NCBI RefSeq assembly: GCF_045679555.1
Contig: NC_092094.1
Coordinates: forward strand, 17,116,905 to 17,180,904
From: Salvelinus alpinus
Lineage: Eukaryota > Chordata > Actinopteri > Salmoniformes > Salmonidae
Length of the DNA stretch: 64,000 bases
Direction of reading: 5' to 3'
Positions 1 through 13,405 of the stretch are shown here, piece by piece. How positions within the stretch are numbered: position 1 is the first letter of the stretch; each line of letters begins with the position of its first letter. The notes under the pieces were generated by a model. The model was not told where the DNA came from and ran no database searches. It saw only the letters and a program-made list of their open reading frames with translations. The translations under genes were made by a program, and so were the position numbers.

Positions 1-388
1 GTGGAGGCCAGGTCATCTGATGCAGCACTCCATCACTCTCCTTCTTGGTCAAATAGCCCTTACACAGCCTGGAGGTGTGTTTTGGGTCATTTTTCTGTTG
101 AAAAACAAATGATAGTCCCACTAAGTGCAAACCAGATGGGATGGCGTATCGCTGCAGAATGCTGTGGTAGCCATGCTGGTTAAGTGTGCCTTGAATTCTA
201 AATAATCACAAACAGTGTCACCAGCAAAACACCCCCACACCACCTCCTTCATGCTTCACGGTGGGAACCACACATGCAGAGATCATCCATTCACTTACTC
301 TGCGTCTCACAAAGACACGGCGGTTGGAAACAAAACTCTCAAATTTGGACTCATCGGACCAAAGGACAGATTTCCACCGGTCTAATGT

Positions 389-700
389 CTATTGCTCGTG
401 TTTTTTTGCCCAAGCAAGTCTCTTCTTATTACTGGTGTCCTTTAGTTGTAGTTTCTTTGCAGCAATTCGACCATGAAGGCCTGATTCATACAGTCTCCTC
501 TGAACAGTCGATGTTGAGATGTGTCTGCTACTTGAACTCTGTGAAGCATTTATTTGGGCTACAATCTGAGGTGCAGTTAACTCGAATTTACTTATCCTCT
601 GCAGCAGAGGTAACTCTGGGTCTTCCTTTCCTGTGGCGGTCCTCATGAGAGCCAGTTTCATCATAGATCTTGATGGTTTTTGCAGCTGCACTTGAAACAT
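389..700 (-). pseudogene. Tc1-like transposase fragment (DNA-binding half)
   Basis: The longest open piece of the transposase in the minus-strand Tc1 copy, 103 codons. It contains [20 protein letters not shown] and, further on, [21 protein letters not shown], which match the second helix-turn-helix region of Tc1 transposases. Downstream (bases 388-1) the DDE catalytic part is interrupted by stops and frame changes, so no functional enzyme is encoded. The first methionine of the open piece is probably not the original start; the true N-terminus would lie just upstream near 700-745. Confidence 0.7.
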
Positions 701-746
701 TCAATATTCTTGAAATGTTCCAGATTGACTCACCTTCATGTCTTAA

Positions 747-1744
747 TAAGGAAACTGGAGGGTGCGTAATTCAAATAAATATTATGGATTTTAAACATTT
801 ATGTACATATAAATGTCTTATATCGGCTGAAAGCTTAAATTCTTGTTAATCTTACTGCACTGGCCGATTTACAGCAGCTATTACAGCGAAATCATGCCAT
901 GTGATTGTTTGAGGACGGCGGACGGCGTTTCATACATTCACATATAAAGTTTAATATTCACTTACTTTTTGAAAATTTTCATTTGATTTGTCATCCAAAG
1001 GGTTCCAGCTATAACATGTAGTGTTGTTTTGTTAGATAAAATCTTCTTTATATACCAAAAAGTCTGTTTAGTTGGCGCCATCGATTTGAGTAATCCACTC
1101 ATTCAATTTGCAGAGAAAGGAATCCGAAAATCTACCCCTAGACTTTGTTTCAACAAGTCAAAATGAGTTTTTATTTGCTCCTCAGACACCCTTTTTAAAT
1201 ATCGGTGATACTATCAAGAGCAGTGTGCGGTTTTCCTTTTTCCTTCATCTCCTCAGACACCCTAAAATGTAATCAAACTATAATATTTATTTCGGAAAGA
1301 AGTATGTACAATAGGAAACCAATTTTAGCAGGTGCATAATTTCTCCATGCAAACACGGATTTCCAAGACTGTGTCCTTCTACTGAAACTGTTATTTCATA
1401 TTCGTTTTTGAAGTTACAAGCCTGAAACCTTGAACATAGACTGCTGACACCCTGTGGAAGCCATAGGAATTGCATCCAGGGACCTATTTTACAATATTAG
1501 CTTTCTCTTGCATTTCTCTCAACAACAAAAAACTGGTTGATTTTTCTTTGGATTTTCTCCAACCATATCTATTGTGTTATATTCTCCTACATTATGTTAA
1601 CATTTCTACAAACTTCAAAGAGTATTCTTTCCAATGGTACCAATTATATGCATATCCTGTCTTCAGGGCCTGAGCTACAGGCAGTTTACTTTGGGCATGT
1701 CATTCAGGCGGAAATTGAGAAAAAAGGGGCCTGGCCCTAAGAAG
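747..1744. mobile_element. PiggyBac-like non-autonomous element inserted in the Tc1 copy
   Basis: A roughly 1-kb block bounded by TTAA at 743-746 and TTAA at 1745-1748, the exact target-site duplication of piggyBac transposons. Removing the block and one TTAA restores a continuous Tc1 sequence. The right boundary, read on the minus strand, starts CTTCTTAGGGCCAGG after TTAA, which I associate with an abundant salmonid repeat. No transposase is visible, so it would be mobilised in trans. Family assignment rests on the TTAA duplication, not on a database match. Confidence 0.6.
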
Positions 1745-2197
1745 TTAAAGTAATGATGGACTGTCGTTTCTCTTGGCTTATTTGTGCTGTTCTTGCCATA
1801 ATATGCTCTTTTACCAAATAGGGCTATCTTCTATATACCACCCCTACCTTGTCACAACTGATTGGCTCAAACGCATTAAGAAGAAATGAAATTCAACAAA
1901 TTAACAAGGCACACCTGTTAATTAAAATGCATTCCAGGTGACTACCTCATGAATCTGGTTGAGAGAATGCCAAGAGTGTGCAAAGATGTCATCAAGGCAA
2001 AGGGTGGCTACTTTGAAGAATCTCAAATATAAAATATATTTAGATTTGTTTATCTCTTTTTTGATAACTACATGATTCCATATGTGTTATTTCATAGTTT
2101 TGATGTCTTCACTATTATCCTACAATGTAGAAAATAGTAAACATAAAGAAAAACTGTGGAATTAATAGGTGTGTCCAAACTTTTGACTGTTACTGTA

Positions 2198-4173
2198 AGT
2201 ACAATAGTGCACATCATGGAATTTATATAATCGTTATGTTGATGAGCATATTGAAGTAAACTTGTATCACCACTTTCATATGGCACGTCACCAAAACTTC
2301 AAATGGCGGCCTCAGTACACACAGCCACACATGTTTTCTGTGGACAGACAGACAGGTACAGTAGAGTTCAGATACAGGTTGACGAGGACTCAGTACCCAG
2401 GAGTCCCTGTAGGCAGCGTTAGGCCTGGGGCTGTGGCTGTATCAGTCAGGGCAGGTGAGGTATGAGGTGTAGTGAGGCTGAAGATTAGGGCTTCTTTCCT
2501 GTCCGTCATTAATTTCACAATGCAGCTGCTCACCCGGGTCACCAAGGGTAAGAATGCAACAGATAGGCAATTATAGAAAACTTAAGTGCTTCTAAGTCCC
2601 AACACTAAGACTAAACACGACAGGGTCGGGGGTTAAGACTGAGCTTTAGGATCTGTGTCAAATTAACCTGACTTTGTTTAGGAATGTAAATTATTTTCTT
2701 ACCTGTGCTCGAGGTGCTAGTTTCAGATTAGAGGCTACATCATTAGTAGGACAAGGAGATATCCTGGCCATGTGACCTAACCCTGTGACCAGATCAGGTC
2801 ATAACAAGTGCCCAGAGTTTTACCTGGTCAGGCCATGTTCTCAGAAAAAAAATCCTGGGCCTTACCATCGTAACAGTACCAAAAGAAATGAAAGGTTTGC
2901 TAGTGTAGTAGTGTTTTGGCACTCCAACATCCATTCACTTTCTGCCCATAATTTTGGAGCCCTCTCAGTTCGGATTGAAAGCAGAATATGATGGAGCATG
3001 ACAAGCATAATGCGTTTAACACCTTTTCTTCCTAAATTAAATGTTAAGTGTTTCTAGAGCTCTGCACTTATAACTATCCCTCCCCTTACAACCAATTGCG
3101 AACAATTCCTAATGTCTGAGCTGCAGGAGTTTGGATCGCCAGTTCAGGTTCTTGTCACGTGGAATACTACTCTTCTCTGAGCTGTTTTGTCAGGTGCTGT
3201 CACTCCATCCCCACTCATATTGGCTGAAAATTAACCTGAAACATGTTGGCATCAGCCTGCTAGGCAAAAGAGGAGAGGAAAGAGCATAGTGGAGGTAGGT
3301 TGGGTTAAGAAAGGGTTTTAGATTGCGCATGTCTCTGAATGTTGAAACTGTATCTCGTACATTTTTCCCCTTAAACAATTCTAGCGCTGAGTGGATGAAT
3401 GTTGATGGGCCTATTGCGCAGTTTGTTACGCAAAGCATGGCAAGCTGCTATTTTGAGTGGTGCTTAGAGTCAGATGACTGGTTAAGTGATTTCCAGGTCA
3501 TAACTAATTAGAGCCACAGCACATTCGGGAAGGCGTGAATAGGGTAAGAGAGAGGGCCCTCTTTACCGAGGCTATCTCTTCACCGCTAATGCTTTTAGCC
3601 TCCGTCGAGAAGCAGCAATTAAAGAGTGGCAAGTCACCAGCGTGTTCAGACCCTCACCGCTCAAATGGCTGCTTTATTGTTGAGAACAGGTGGCTGTGTG
3701 CGTGAGAGGTTGCGTGCCAAGCAGAGAGCCCATAATCTACAGCCTTACCTGAACTACCGGAGCTAGCTACGTCGTCTGTGAAGACTCACAAAGAGACTAG
3801 ATTTGGTCATTGGTTCAATTGAGTGTTCAATAAAAACCCAATCATCTTTTCACACCGCAGAGCTTTTAAAGATCCATTGTTCATTCTATACATCTGTTAA
3901 GTGCCGATCCCCCTCCCCAACATCACAGTTTGCAGCGATTCTTTAAATAATATTTGACATGAATTATAGATGGCCCACCTTTCTGAATTTCTCACCCTGT
4001 TGTGTTTCAGTGGAATGCTCGTTCTCAGTGTAGGCCACGACATCTCACGCAAACAGACCCCACACTGCACATTCAGCACAGCAAATTATTTAGAACATAC
4101 ATCAAATAATCATATATTATGTAGAGGTTTTATTTCAAGTGCTTCTGTGACTGTGCAGTAAAGTGCTTCTGTG
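2198..4173. other. Non-coding single-copy stretch
   Basis: No coding exon is recognised on either strand; the few ORFs are short and lack any family signature. It contains one enhancer-like island at 3485-3740, listed separately. Confidence 0.5.
3485..3740. promoter_or_regulatory. Candidate conserved non-coding element downstream of pax6
   Basis: A balanced-composition island in AT-rich sequence, with homeodomain-type TAAT/ATTA cores (ACTAATTAGAG near 3503, GCAATTAAAG near 3615). Its texture resembles vertebrate conserved enhancers. Pax6 regulatory elements are known to lie far downstream of the gene, but identity is inference only. Confidence 0.25.
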
Positions 4174-4174
4174 C

Positions 4175-4205
<31 letters not shown>

Positions 4206-4210
4206 ACACA
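4174..4210. repeat. C18 run followed by (CA)n
   Basis: Eighteen consecutive cytosines (4174-4191) run directly into about ten CA repeats. On the minus strand this is an uninterrupted G-tract next to (TG)n. Confidence 0.95.
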
Positions 4211-4389
4211 AACTTAAAACCTGTTTTCACTTCTTTACGTAAGGGCTTTTGCAAGAGATATACATTGAAAAGCAATGTTTTTCTACTGCCATCCTCTCAA
4301 CCTTTTTCTAAACATTGATACATTGTGAAACCATCACACTTCAACTACCATGCTTGACTGTTGGTATAAGGTTCTTACTGTCGAATGAA

Positions 4390-4777
4390 GTGTTTGGTTT
4401 TCGCCAGGCATAATGGGATCCATCTCATCCAAGTTAAAGCAGTTCTGCATGGAAGAATGGGACAAAATTACACAGCGATGTGAGAGACTGATGAACAACT
4501 ACAGGAAGCATTTGGTTGTAGTCATTGCAGCTAAAGGTGGCACAACCAGTTATTGAGTGTAAGGGGGGCAATTACTTTTTCACACAGGAGCATTGGGTGT
4601 TGCATAACTTTCTTAATTAAATAAATAGAATAAGTATATATTTTTTTGTTATTTGTAATCTCAGGTCACCCTTAATCTAATATTAGGTTTTGGTTGAAGA
4701 TCTGATAACATTCAGTATAAAAAATATGCAGAAATAGACTAAATCAGAAAGGGGGCAAATACTTTTTCATGGCCCTG
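4390..4777 (+). mobile_element. 3' remnant of a Tc1-like transposon
   Basis: The 3' part of a Tc1-type element on the plus strand. It retains the transposase C-terminus (4443-4556) and ends in an inverted-repeat-like sequence with GGGGGCAAATACTTTTTCAT and GGCCCTG, followed by TA at 4778-4779. The left boundary is uncertain and the 5' half is missing or unrecognisable. Confidence 0.6.
4443..4556 (+). pseudogene. Tc1-like transposase C-terminal fragment
   Basis: Thirty-seven codons reading FCMEEWDKITQRCERLMNNY and then ...VIAAKGGTTSY before TGA. The pattern of a WxxI motif, a basic NYRKHL stretch and an IAAKGG.T.Y terminus is the usual last segment of Tc1 transposases, compare the EEWAKI...GY/KY end of the intact-looking copy at 21242-22264. 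The upstream DDE region is lost. Confidence 0.65.
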
Positions 4778-5079
4778 TATGTTTTTAATGCTATAGAAAA
4801 GGTGGTCAAGTAGGTTGTATATCACACAGGGTAAAGTTAGCTTGTTCTTATTTAGCATTTTAGAGAGAGATACTATTAAAGAGTAATATTAGGTATATTT
4901 AGTTACTTGGATGATAGTGTAATTATTAGCCATCAGAATATACTGTACTATAAGCTGTATTTGACCTGAAATAAAACAAAACAACATATCACACTAGTGG
5001 ATTACAGCCCTCTGATATTGAGCTCTCATTAAAACCTGAGGCTTGATGTTTTTATTTATGCTTTATTTAACTGGAATGA

Positions 5080-5540
5080 ACTGCAAAAATCACTGAAGCT
5101 GGAGACTCATATCTCCCTCACTAACTTTAAGCACCAGCTGTCAGAGCAGCTCACAGATCACTGCACCTGTACATAGCCCATCTGTAAATAGCCCATCCAA
5201 CTACCTCATCCCCATACCGTATTTATTTATTTATCTTGCTCCTTTGCACCCCAGTATCTCTACTTGCACATTCATCTTCTGCACATCTACCATTCCAGTG
5301 TTTAATTGCTATATTGTAATTGGCCTATTTATTGCCTTTACCTCCATTATCCTACCTCATTTGCACATACTGTATATAGACTTTTTCTACTGTATTATTG
5401 ACTGTATGTTTGTTTATTCCATGTGTAACTCTGTGTTGTTGTATGTGTCGAACTGCTTTGCTTTATCTTGGCCAGGTCGCAGTTGCAAATGAGAACTTGT
5501 TCTCAACTAGCCTACCTGGTTAAATAAAGGTGAAATAAAA
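5080..5540 (+). mobile_element. LINE 3' end (5'-truncated)
   Basis: The 3' terminal segment of a salmonid non-LTR retrotransposon. It starts in the last coding region (GGAATGAACTGCAAAAATCA) and ends in the tail CCTGGTTAAATAAAGGTGAA, which is shared with salmonid SINEs. That tail explains how SINEs here borrow LINE reverse transcriptase. Confidence 0.65.
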
Positions 5541-5559
5541 TGTAAAAAAAATAAAAAAC

Positions 5560-5755
5560 TAGGCAAGTCAGTTAAGAACAAATTCTTATTTACAATGACG
5601 GCCTACCCCGGACGACGCTGGGCCAATTGTGCGCCGCCCTATGGGACTCCTAATCACAGCCGGATGTGATTCAGCCTGGATTCAAACCAGGGACTGTAGT
5701 GTCACCTCTTGCACTGAGATGCAGTGCCTTAGACCACTGCGCCACTCGGGAGCCC
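5560..5755 (-). mobile_element. tRNA-derived salmonid SINE, minus strand
   Basis: Read on the minus strand it begins GGGCTCCCGAGTGGCGCAGT, a tRNA-like A-box head, continues through a B-box-like CCTGGTTTGAATCC region, and ends in a tail containing AACTGACTTGCCTAGTTTTT. The same family occurs at 29302 and 62667. Probably SlmI-like; the family name is from memory. It sits directly behind the LINE tail at 5080-5540. Confidence 0.75.
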
Positions 5756-8700
5756 TTGTGGTCCTATTTTGACAGTTAGGATTAGTGTGTATCATGGCAT
5801 GTCCCGAGTCATTTTAGGAATGTTCTTGTTGTTTTTAATCCTCTAACATGTTGGAATATTGTAGCGCTGCACCTCTCCTGTCTGTTGTTCTGGCTATGCA
5901 GACAGAGGTCTATAAACAACTAGCACCATTTTATTTCTTTGTACTTTGTTGATTGTGGCTCACCCAGAACCAGTTAATGTTGTAGTGTTGATCCATGATT
6001 ATGAAATTAACATAAAATCGTGGCTCCTTATTTGCGAGTGCACTCAGGACCAAGTAAAAGGGGGAGGCAGCCCTTGTCAAAAGGTGGTTGTCTAAAGGTG
6101 GAATTTTGATCCTGCACAAAAAGTCCCATAGCCAGGAGCTATTCCTGCTTTGTCTACACCGGCATCTGAGCTAAAACTAACTTTCCCACAGACAGCACAG
6201 TGACAGTCTGTTGGGGTAGTGGAGGTTCCAGGGGCCAGGGGCCAGGGGGAGGGGCCAGGCTATTTGTTTGGATTGACGCTGCTCTGCTCCAACAGGACCA
6301 CTTGGGTAGAGTTGTGTGCGAGGACAGGGCCAGTGACTGCAATATGTTGTATCTAACCCTGCATTTTATAGGCCTTTGTTTTGGAGAGAACTCAACAGCT
6401 CATATTTACATAAACATTTATCATATAATACTACTGTATGTCTATTTTCAGATCTGATTCCACATCATTAACATTTCAAATAATCTCATTCAAGCCAAAT
6501 CAGGAAATAGTATTTGTATTTGCTGTGTGCTTCTGAAGCAACACCGAGTTTGAAGTAATAGCAAATAACAAATAACTGTTCTGTTGGGTCTTAGTAAGAG
6601 TCTTGTTGTTTTGGTACAGGTCCTGTTTAGGTCCCAATAAGTCTTTATTTTGTGCTTCAGTATAGTGTGTTTAGTAGTTGGTCTGTCTGCTGATATAGAT
6701 GTAATGTCCCTTGTAGAGGGCTTCTGCTCGGGGTATAGTACCATACTCTGGTGGTGGTCACAGTAGACTCATGGTACACGATGAATGCATTTTAAACGCA
6801 AAGTGAATTGCTTGGAAGTAATTAAATTCCGTTAAGGTGCTGTTCACCATGGTAAATGCCAAACTGAGTTTTGCTCAGGGAAATGCAGGGGAGTGTTGGA
6901 TTCTAAAGTAAGCCTGCCCTCTGAGAAGGGCATTGCTTTAACTAAACAGTTAATAATAAACAATGCATATGGACAAGCAAAAATTGGTATTTTAGTATTT
7001 TGTGTTAGAGACGTGTTATGAAACATAATAAGTACCAAGTAAGTTAGCAATGTGAAAAAATACTTTTTTAAACTGTTTAGTTAGGGTAAATATTGATACA
7101 GAAAACGTTAACAATATTTGCTTATTCAACATTTAATCTGCAATGAAGCAGCAACACACTGAACCACTGAACACAAGGTTTGGAATATCCCTCATTCTTG
7201 AGCACAGAAAGCCACCATCCAGCCAAACCACACAGGTAGCTAGCTATTCAATGGGGCTGTATAGAGATGTATCTGAGCAAAGATAATGTGTATTGATCAC
7301 CGAAGAATGTACTTTATTGTGGTGAATAGATTATTCACGGACTGGCATAAAGAGTAACACTACTTCAAAAAAAGCGTTGTGTAAGTAGATCCGACTATTT
7401 TGTAGGAGATTTTTGAGCTCCATTGTAAGCGGCAGATGATTTTAAATGTGTGCCTAAGATAAACTTTCCCATTGTCATTAATGAGAACAGTTAATACTGA
7501 GTGACAAGTGCATTAGGAGAGGGAAACAAGAGCTGTTAAATTTGTCAAAGCAGATCATCTCAGCCAAGCAAACTTACAGCCTTTTTGGTGTATTTTTATA
7601 TTAGCGAGACCGTAGCCCAAAACCATTTTAAAGACAGAAAGTGGGGGAAAATGCAGTTAAATTCTTCTTTCTTTCTTCACTGGCTTTTTGTCTTGTCCGA
7701 ATGGATTACTTAGCAATGCAATCTAATGGTAGTCTACTAGTAACACAGCCTCTCTTCTAGGTATTGAGTTTTCATATAGTTTGTTTTAGTCATTTTATTC
7801 TATTGTTGAGATCTAACATTTCTGCAAAATTACAATTTATGTAATAGACAAATTCTGAAGAGTATTTATATTAGGTTATAGAATTTCCCTCTTCTTCAGA
7901 AAAAGTACCTCTACCTCAGTCAGAGCAAGTTCCCTGAAAATGATCAGTTTTACTTCTGAAAATAGTTGTTAGAACATTCTGCATGTAACTTAATCTTCAG
8001 TGCATGCAAATATAACAGGTAATGCGACCCTTGACCCAAGTGAGGGACTTTTTTCTATTGTGAATATTCTGTCAATATGATACGCCGACGCCCACATACT
8101 GTATAATTGTGATATAACAGGGCACGTATCTCTTAAGGCTTGTGTATCTGAATGTACTTAAGCATCAAAAGTATAGAAATTATGTATTTTTCATCAATGC
8201 CTGACTGAAATAAAAAAAATACATTTCCTTTCATTGACATAGCCTGTCTATTATTACGCCTGTTGAGAGAAATCATTGTCTTAACCATTCCCAGCCTAAT
8301 AATTACCTCTGTTACAATCTAGAATGGACAAATGTAATGATGGCGTGCCTGCAGGTGATGACTTGACAACCCCTCCTTAGGTCCCTGAGCTGTCATCCAT
8401 TTTTCATTGTATGACTTAACATTGAGGCACCACCTCATGCAACATATAGAAACATACTGAACCCACGTGAATGACTGAACATACCACGTGTCACATGAGA
8501 TCATGTGCTCACATTTAGCTCAATAAATCATCCATGTTGTTTTTAGTGTGGATCCTTTCTGGGGCAATACCTCGGCTCAGCCACAGCATGGAGGCTCTTG
8601 TTGGTTCTCCTGTCAAGTCTACAGGAGAGCCTCCTCAGTGGCACGTTTGTTCAAGCATTGTGGCGGATTGAAGAAATTTGGCTGGTGAGATTGCATATTC

Positions 8701-8854
8701 AGTGAATAGCAAAGATTGCGTGCTGGAGCCCCTGAAATGCAATCCACTGAGCATGTGTAGCAGTGAAGAAGAAAGCCTCTCCAGACATGTGATCCCAACT
8801 CACTCTCTACAGCATAGCTTTTACTGGAACAGACCTACTGAGACATCTATCATG
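5756..8854. other. Non-coding AT-rich stretch
   Basis: Three kilobases with no recognisable exon, RNA gene or transposon. Short ORFs of 60-85 codons are low-scoring and lack family motifs. A possible regulatory island lies at 7430-7600. Confidence 0.5.
7430..7600. promoter_or_regulatory. Candidate conserved non-coding element
   Basis: Contains CATTGTCATTAATGAGAACA and nearby AGTTAATACTGAGTGACAAG, giving paired TAAT cores close to a TGACAAG Meis/Prep-like site. This combination occurs in homeobox-gene enhancers. Assignment is inference from motif density only. Confidence 0.25.
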
Positions 8855-11150
<2,296 letters not shown>

Positions 11151-11151
11151 G

Positions 11152-11241
<90 letters not shown>

Positions 11242-11242
11242 T
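11151..11242. repeat. (CT)n microsatellite
   Basis: Near-perfect CT dinucleotide run of about 90 bp with one TTT interruption. ORFs through it encode only Ser-Leu repeats. Confidence 0.95.
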
Positions 11243-11819
11243 ACCTTAGCCCTCTCTCAGCATGCAAAGGTGCAGCAGGAGTCGCCAGGAGTGCCTGATT
11301 ATAGAGCAGATGGAATGCTATGCTCTGTTTTGAGAATGTTAGCACAATAGTCAGAGTTCAGGGCTGATCTTTAGGAGATGGGCTCACATGAGTAACATAA
11401 TACGACTTCTTTGTTTGTAGGAGGAACTGTTTAGGGAAGTATACTGTTTTCATTCCAGGACATTGCTATCTCGAAATATAAAATTCAACGATTTACCAAC
11501 TCATTCCATTTAGTATGCAGCCTATATTTTATAATGGGTCTTAATATCTACCTTCAAAATTGTGTGAGATATTTTATACCTCTTGAAATTCATCTACATA
11601 CATTTAATATGGGCAAACAATATTCATATAATTCCCAGAAGTGAATAGCCTGTTTAGTTTCTGTCTGAAAAAGCAGAACAGTGTTGTTGTTCATTACTGT
11701 AGGAAAATACTGAACAATGAGTACCACAGTGATTAAGATGTAAATTATTTTTAATTAGAATGTAAATTCTTACATTTATATGAAGACATCAACTGTCAGT
11801 TTGCCATAGTATACCTGCT

Positions 11820-12135
11820 GTGGCTGAATGAAGGCTTCATCATTCATTTGCGGCGTTCAAACAGTTTTGCGCTCCTTTTGTCCTCTGATTGTTGTAATAT
11901 TCCCTCCTCGTGTTCCCTTTTCAGATCACGCCTGTTTGTTTGGCCGCTTGCATCCAACACACGTGTGCCTGGGGACTTTCAGGAAATTTGGAATTAAAAT
12001 TGAGTTCATTCAGTGTGCATCAATTACTTCTGCTGAATTTTCCTCAATGCAAATAAGTCTGCGCTCATAAAAGGAGCGCTTGTATTTGAAATAATTAATT
12101 TTCCTCTTTTCAAAAGCCGGCGAATGAGCGGTTGA
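11820..12135. promoter_or_regulatory. Strong candidate conserved non-coding element downstream of pax6
   Basis: A dense block of transcription-factor-like sites: an octamer ATGCAAAT near 12047, CATCAATTACTTCTGCTGAA near 12017, AATTAAAATTGAG near 11991 and GAAATAATTAATTTTCC near 12088. Composition is unlike the flanks and there is no coding frame with family similarity. POU, Sox and homeodomain sites together suggest a neural or eye enhancer. It is about 34 kb downstream of the pax6 3' end. Function is inferred. Confidence 0.35.
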
Positions 12136-13215
12136 CATTGTTTTAATGTTTTCGAACTCTACCAGGGGAAAGATAATCAGGCATTTCTTTAATATTGCCT
12201 TTGAATAATATACAGCTATTTGTGTTTTCCATTCAAAGACAGGGTGAGAAGCCATCTCTGTGGAGCTGTAGCCATTAGCCACACAGCAGGGCAAAGTGGC
12301 TCCACTGAGAATCATAGCCTCATTGGTGTGATTGTATGAGTGTATATGCATGAGTGTATATGAGTGGTTGTGGGCCTGCCCAGAGAGGAGAGGAGAGTTG
12401 GTGTTGAGCCTATAAGGGTGAACTCTAGCTGAAGTCGGTTCAGGACAGCCATGTGGCCTGGGGGCCAGGGCTCTATCAGGGTTAATCCATGTGCAGGCCA
12501 GCCCTAGAGCACTTGGAGCTGACAGGGCTGGCCCTGGGGCCACTCTCTCTCCCCTCCACTCTCATCACACACACAGAGATGAGAGGAGAAGTGGGGATAC
12601 TCAGGGTTAAATAGAAAGTCACATTGGTTTATCTGAATTGCAGGAGAAGTATCTGTGTTGTTTTCATACAGTCATGATGAGACATTGATAACGACTGGTA
12701 GATTTTATAGTGTTTTCTTACAGTGTTTTTTGTGTTGAACAGTCTTGATTATTCAGAATTTATAGCCTGTGTGTCCTTTGTTTTCTGTTTTTAGATAAGT
12801 AAAAAGTAATACTTATAATTGATGATTCTATGGTTGTCTATGGTTAATTGCTATTTCTGCTAAATTATTTTATTTTCACACTTCAAACTTTTGCTGTAGA
12901 GTAACATAAAGTAAAATCTTCATCTCAATCATGATTTTCCCATCAACATACACAAATATCTTGTGCTGTTTTGATATGATACATGGAAGAGGAGGTTTCT
13001 TTCTCTCTGGAATACCGTGTGCAGTATGTGGATCCACAGTGGCTTTTCCCCCTCCCTCTACACCCCTCCCCAGCCCCTCAGAGCTGCTGTTGACTAACAA
13101 GTTGTGGCTCTTTTCTCTTTCGGCGGTGGGTGCAAGACAACTACTTGAGACGAGAGAGGGAGATTTATCCTGCAGGCCTCTTGGAGCTACTCAAGCAGAA
13201 AGATGCTGTGTGGGG
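12136..13215. other. Non-coding stretch
   Basis: No recognised feature. The 177-codon minus-strand ORF covering 12010-12543 overlaps the enhancer-like block and has no recognisable domain. Confidence 0.45.
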
Positions 13216-13224
13216 AGAGACGCT

Positions 13225-13405
13225 CTCTCACCCCCCTCTCTCTGTCCCTCTCTCTCTCTCTCCCTCTTACTCACTCCCCCCGCCCCTCACTCTCTCTCCC
13301 CCTCCCCTCTCCCCTTTCTCCCTCACTCCCCTCTCCCCCCTCTCTCTCTCTCCCGCCCCGTCTCCCTCCCTCCCCTCTCTCTCTCTCTATCTCTCTCTCT
13401 CTCTG
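13225..13405. repeat. Degenerate CT/CCCT-rich tract
   Basis: About 180 bp of imperfect CT, CCCT and CCCCT runs on the plus strand (purine-rich on the minus strand). The apparent ORFs are Ser/Leu/Pro low complexity. Confidence 0.9.

Larger units (their letters stand above)
1..2195 (-). mobile_element. Degenerate Tc1-like transposon, minus strand, cut by window edge and by an insertion
   Basis: A Tc1/mariner-type element reads on the minus strand. Its 5' terminal inverted repeat ends at 2195 (minus-strand start CAGTAACAGTCAAAAGTTTG) and is followed by the expected TA. The transposase remnant lies at 389-700 and more broken transposase sequence continues to base 1. The opposite inverted repeat is outside the window. 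The element is interrupted between 746 and 1745 by a separate TTAA-flanked insertion; the sequences either side join to the continuous element typical of this salmonid Tc1 family (recognised from memory). Many stops and small indels show it is dead. Confidence 0.75.

Noticed and set aside
1287..1740. Short ORFs (62-67 codons) inside the TTAA-flanked insertion as a transposase
   Set aside because: No catalytic motif or homology; the element looks non-autonomous.
12010..12543. 177-codon minus-strand ORF
   Set aside because: Single ORF, no recognisable domain, overlaps an enhancer-like block; expected by chance in 64 kb.
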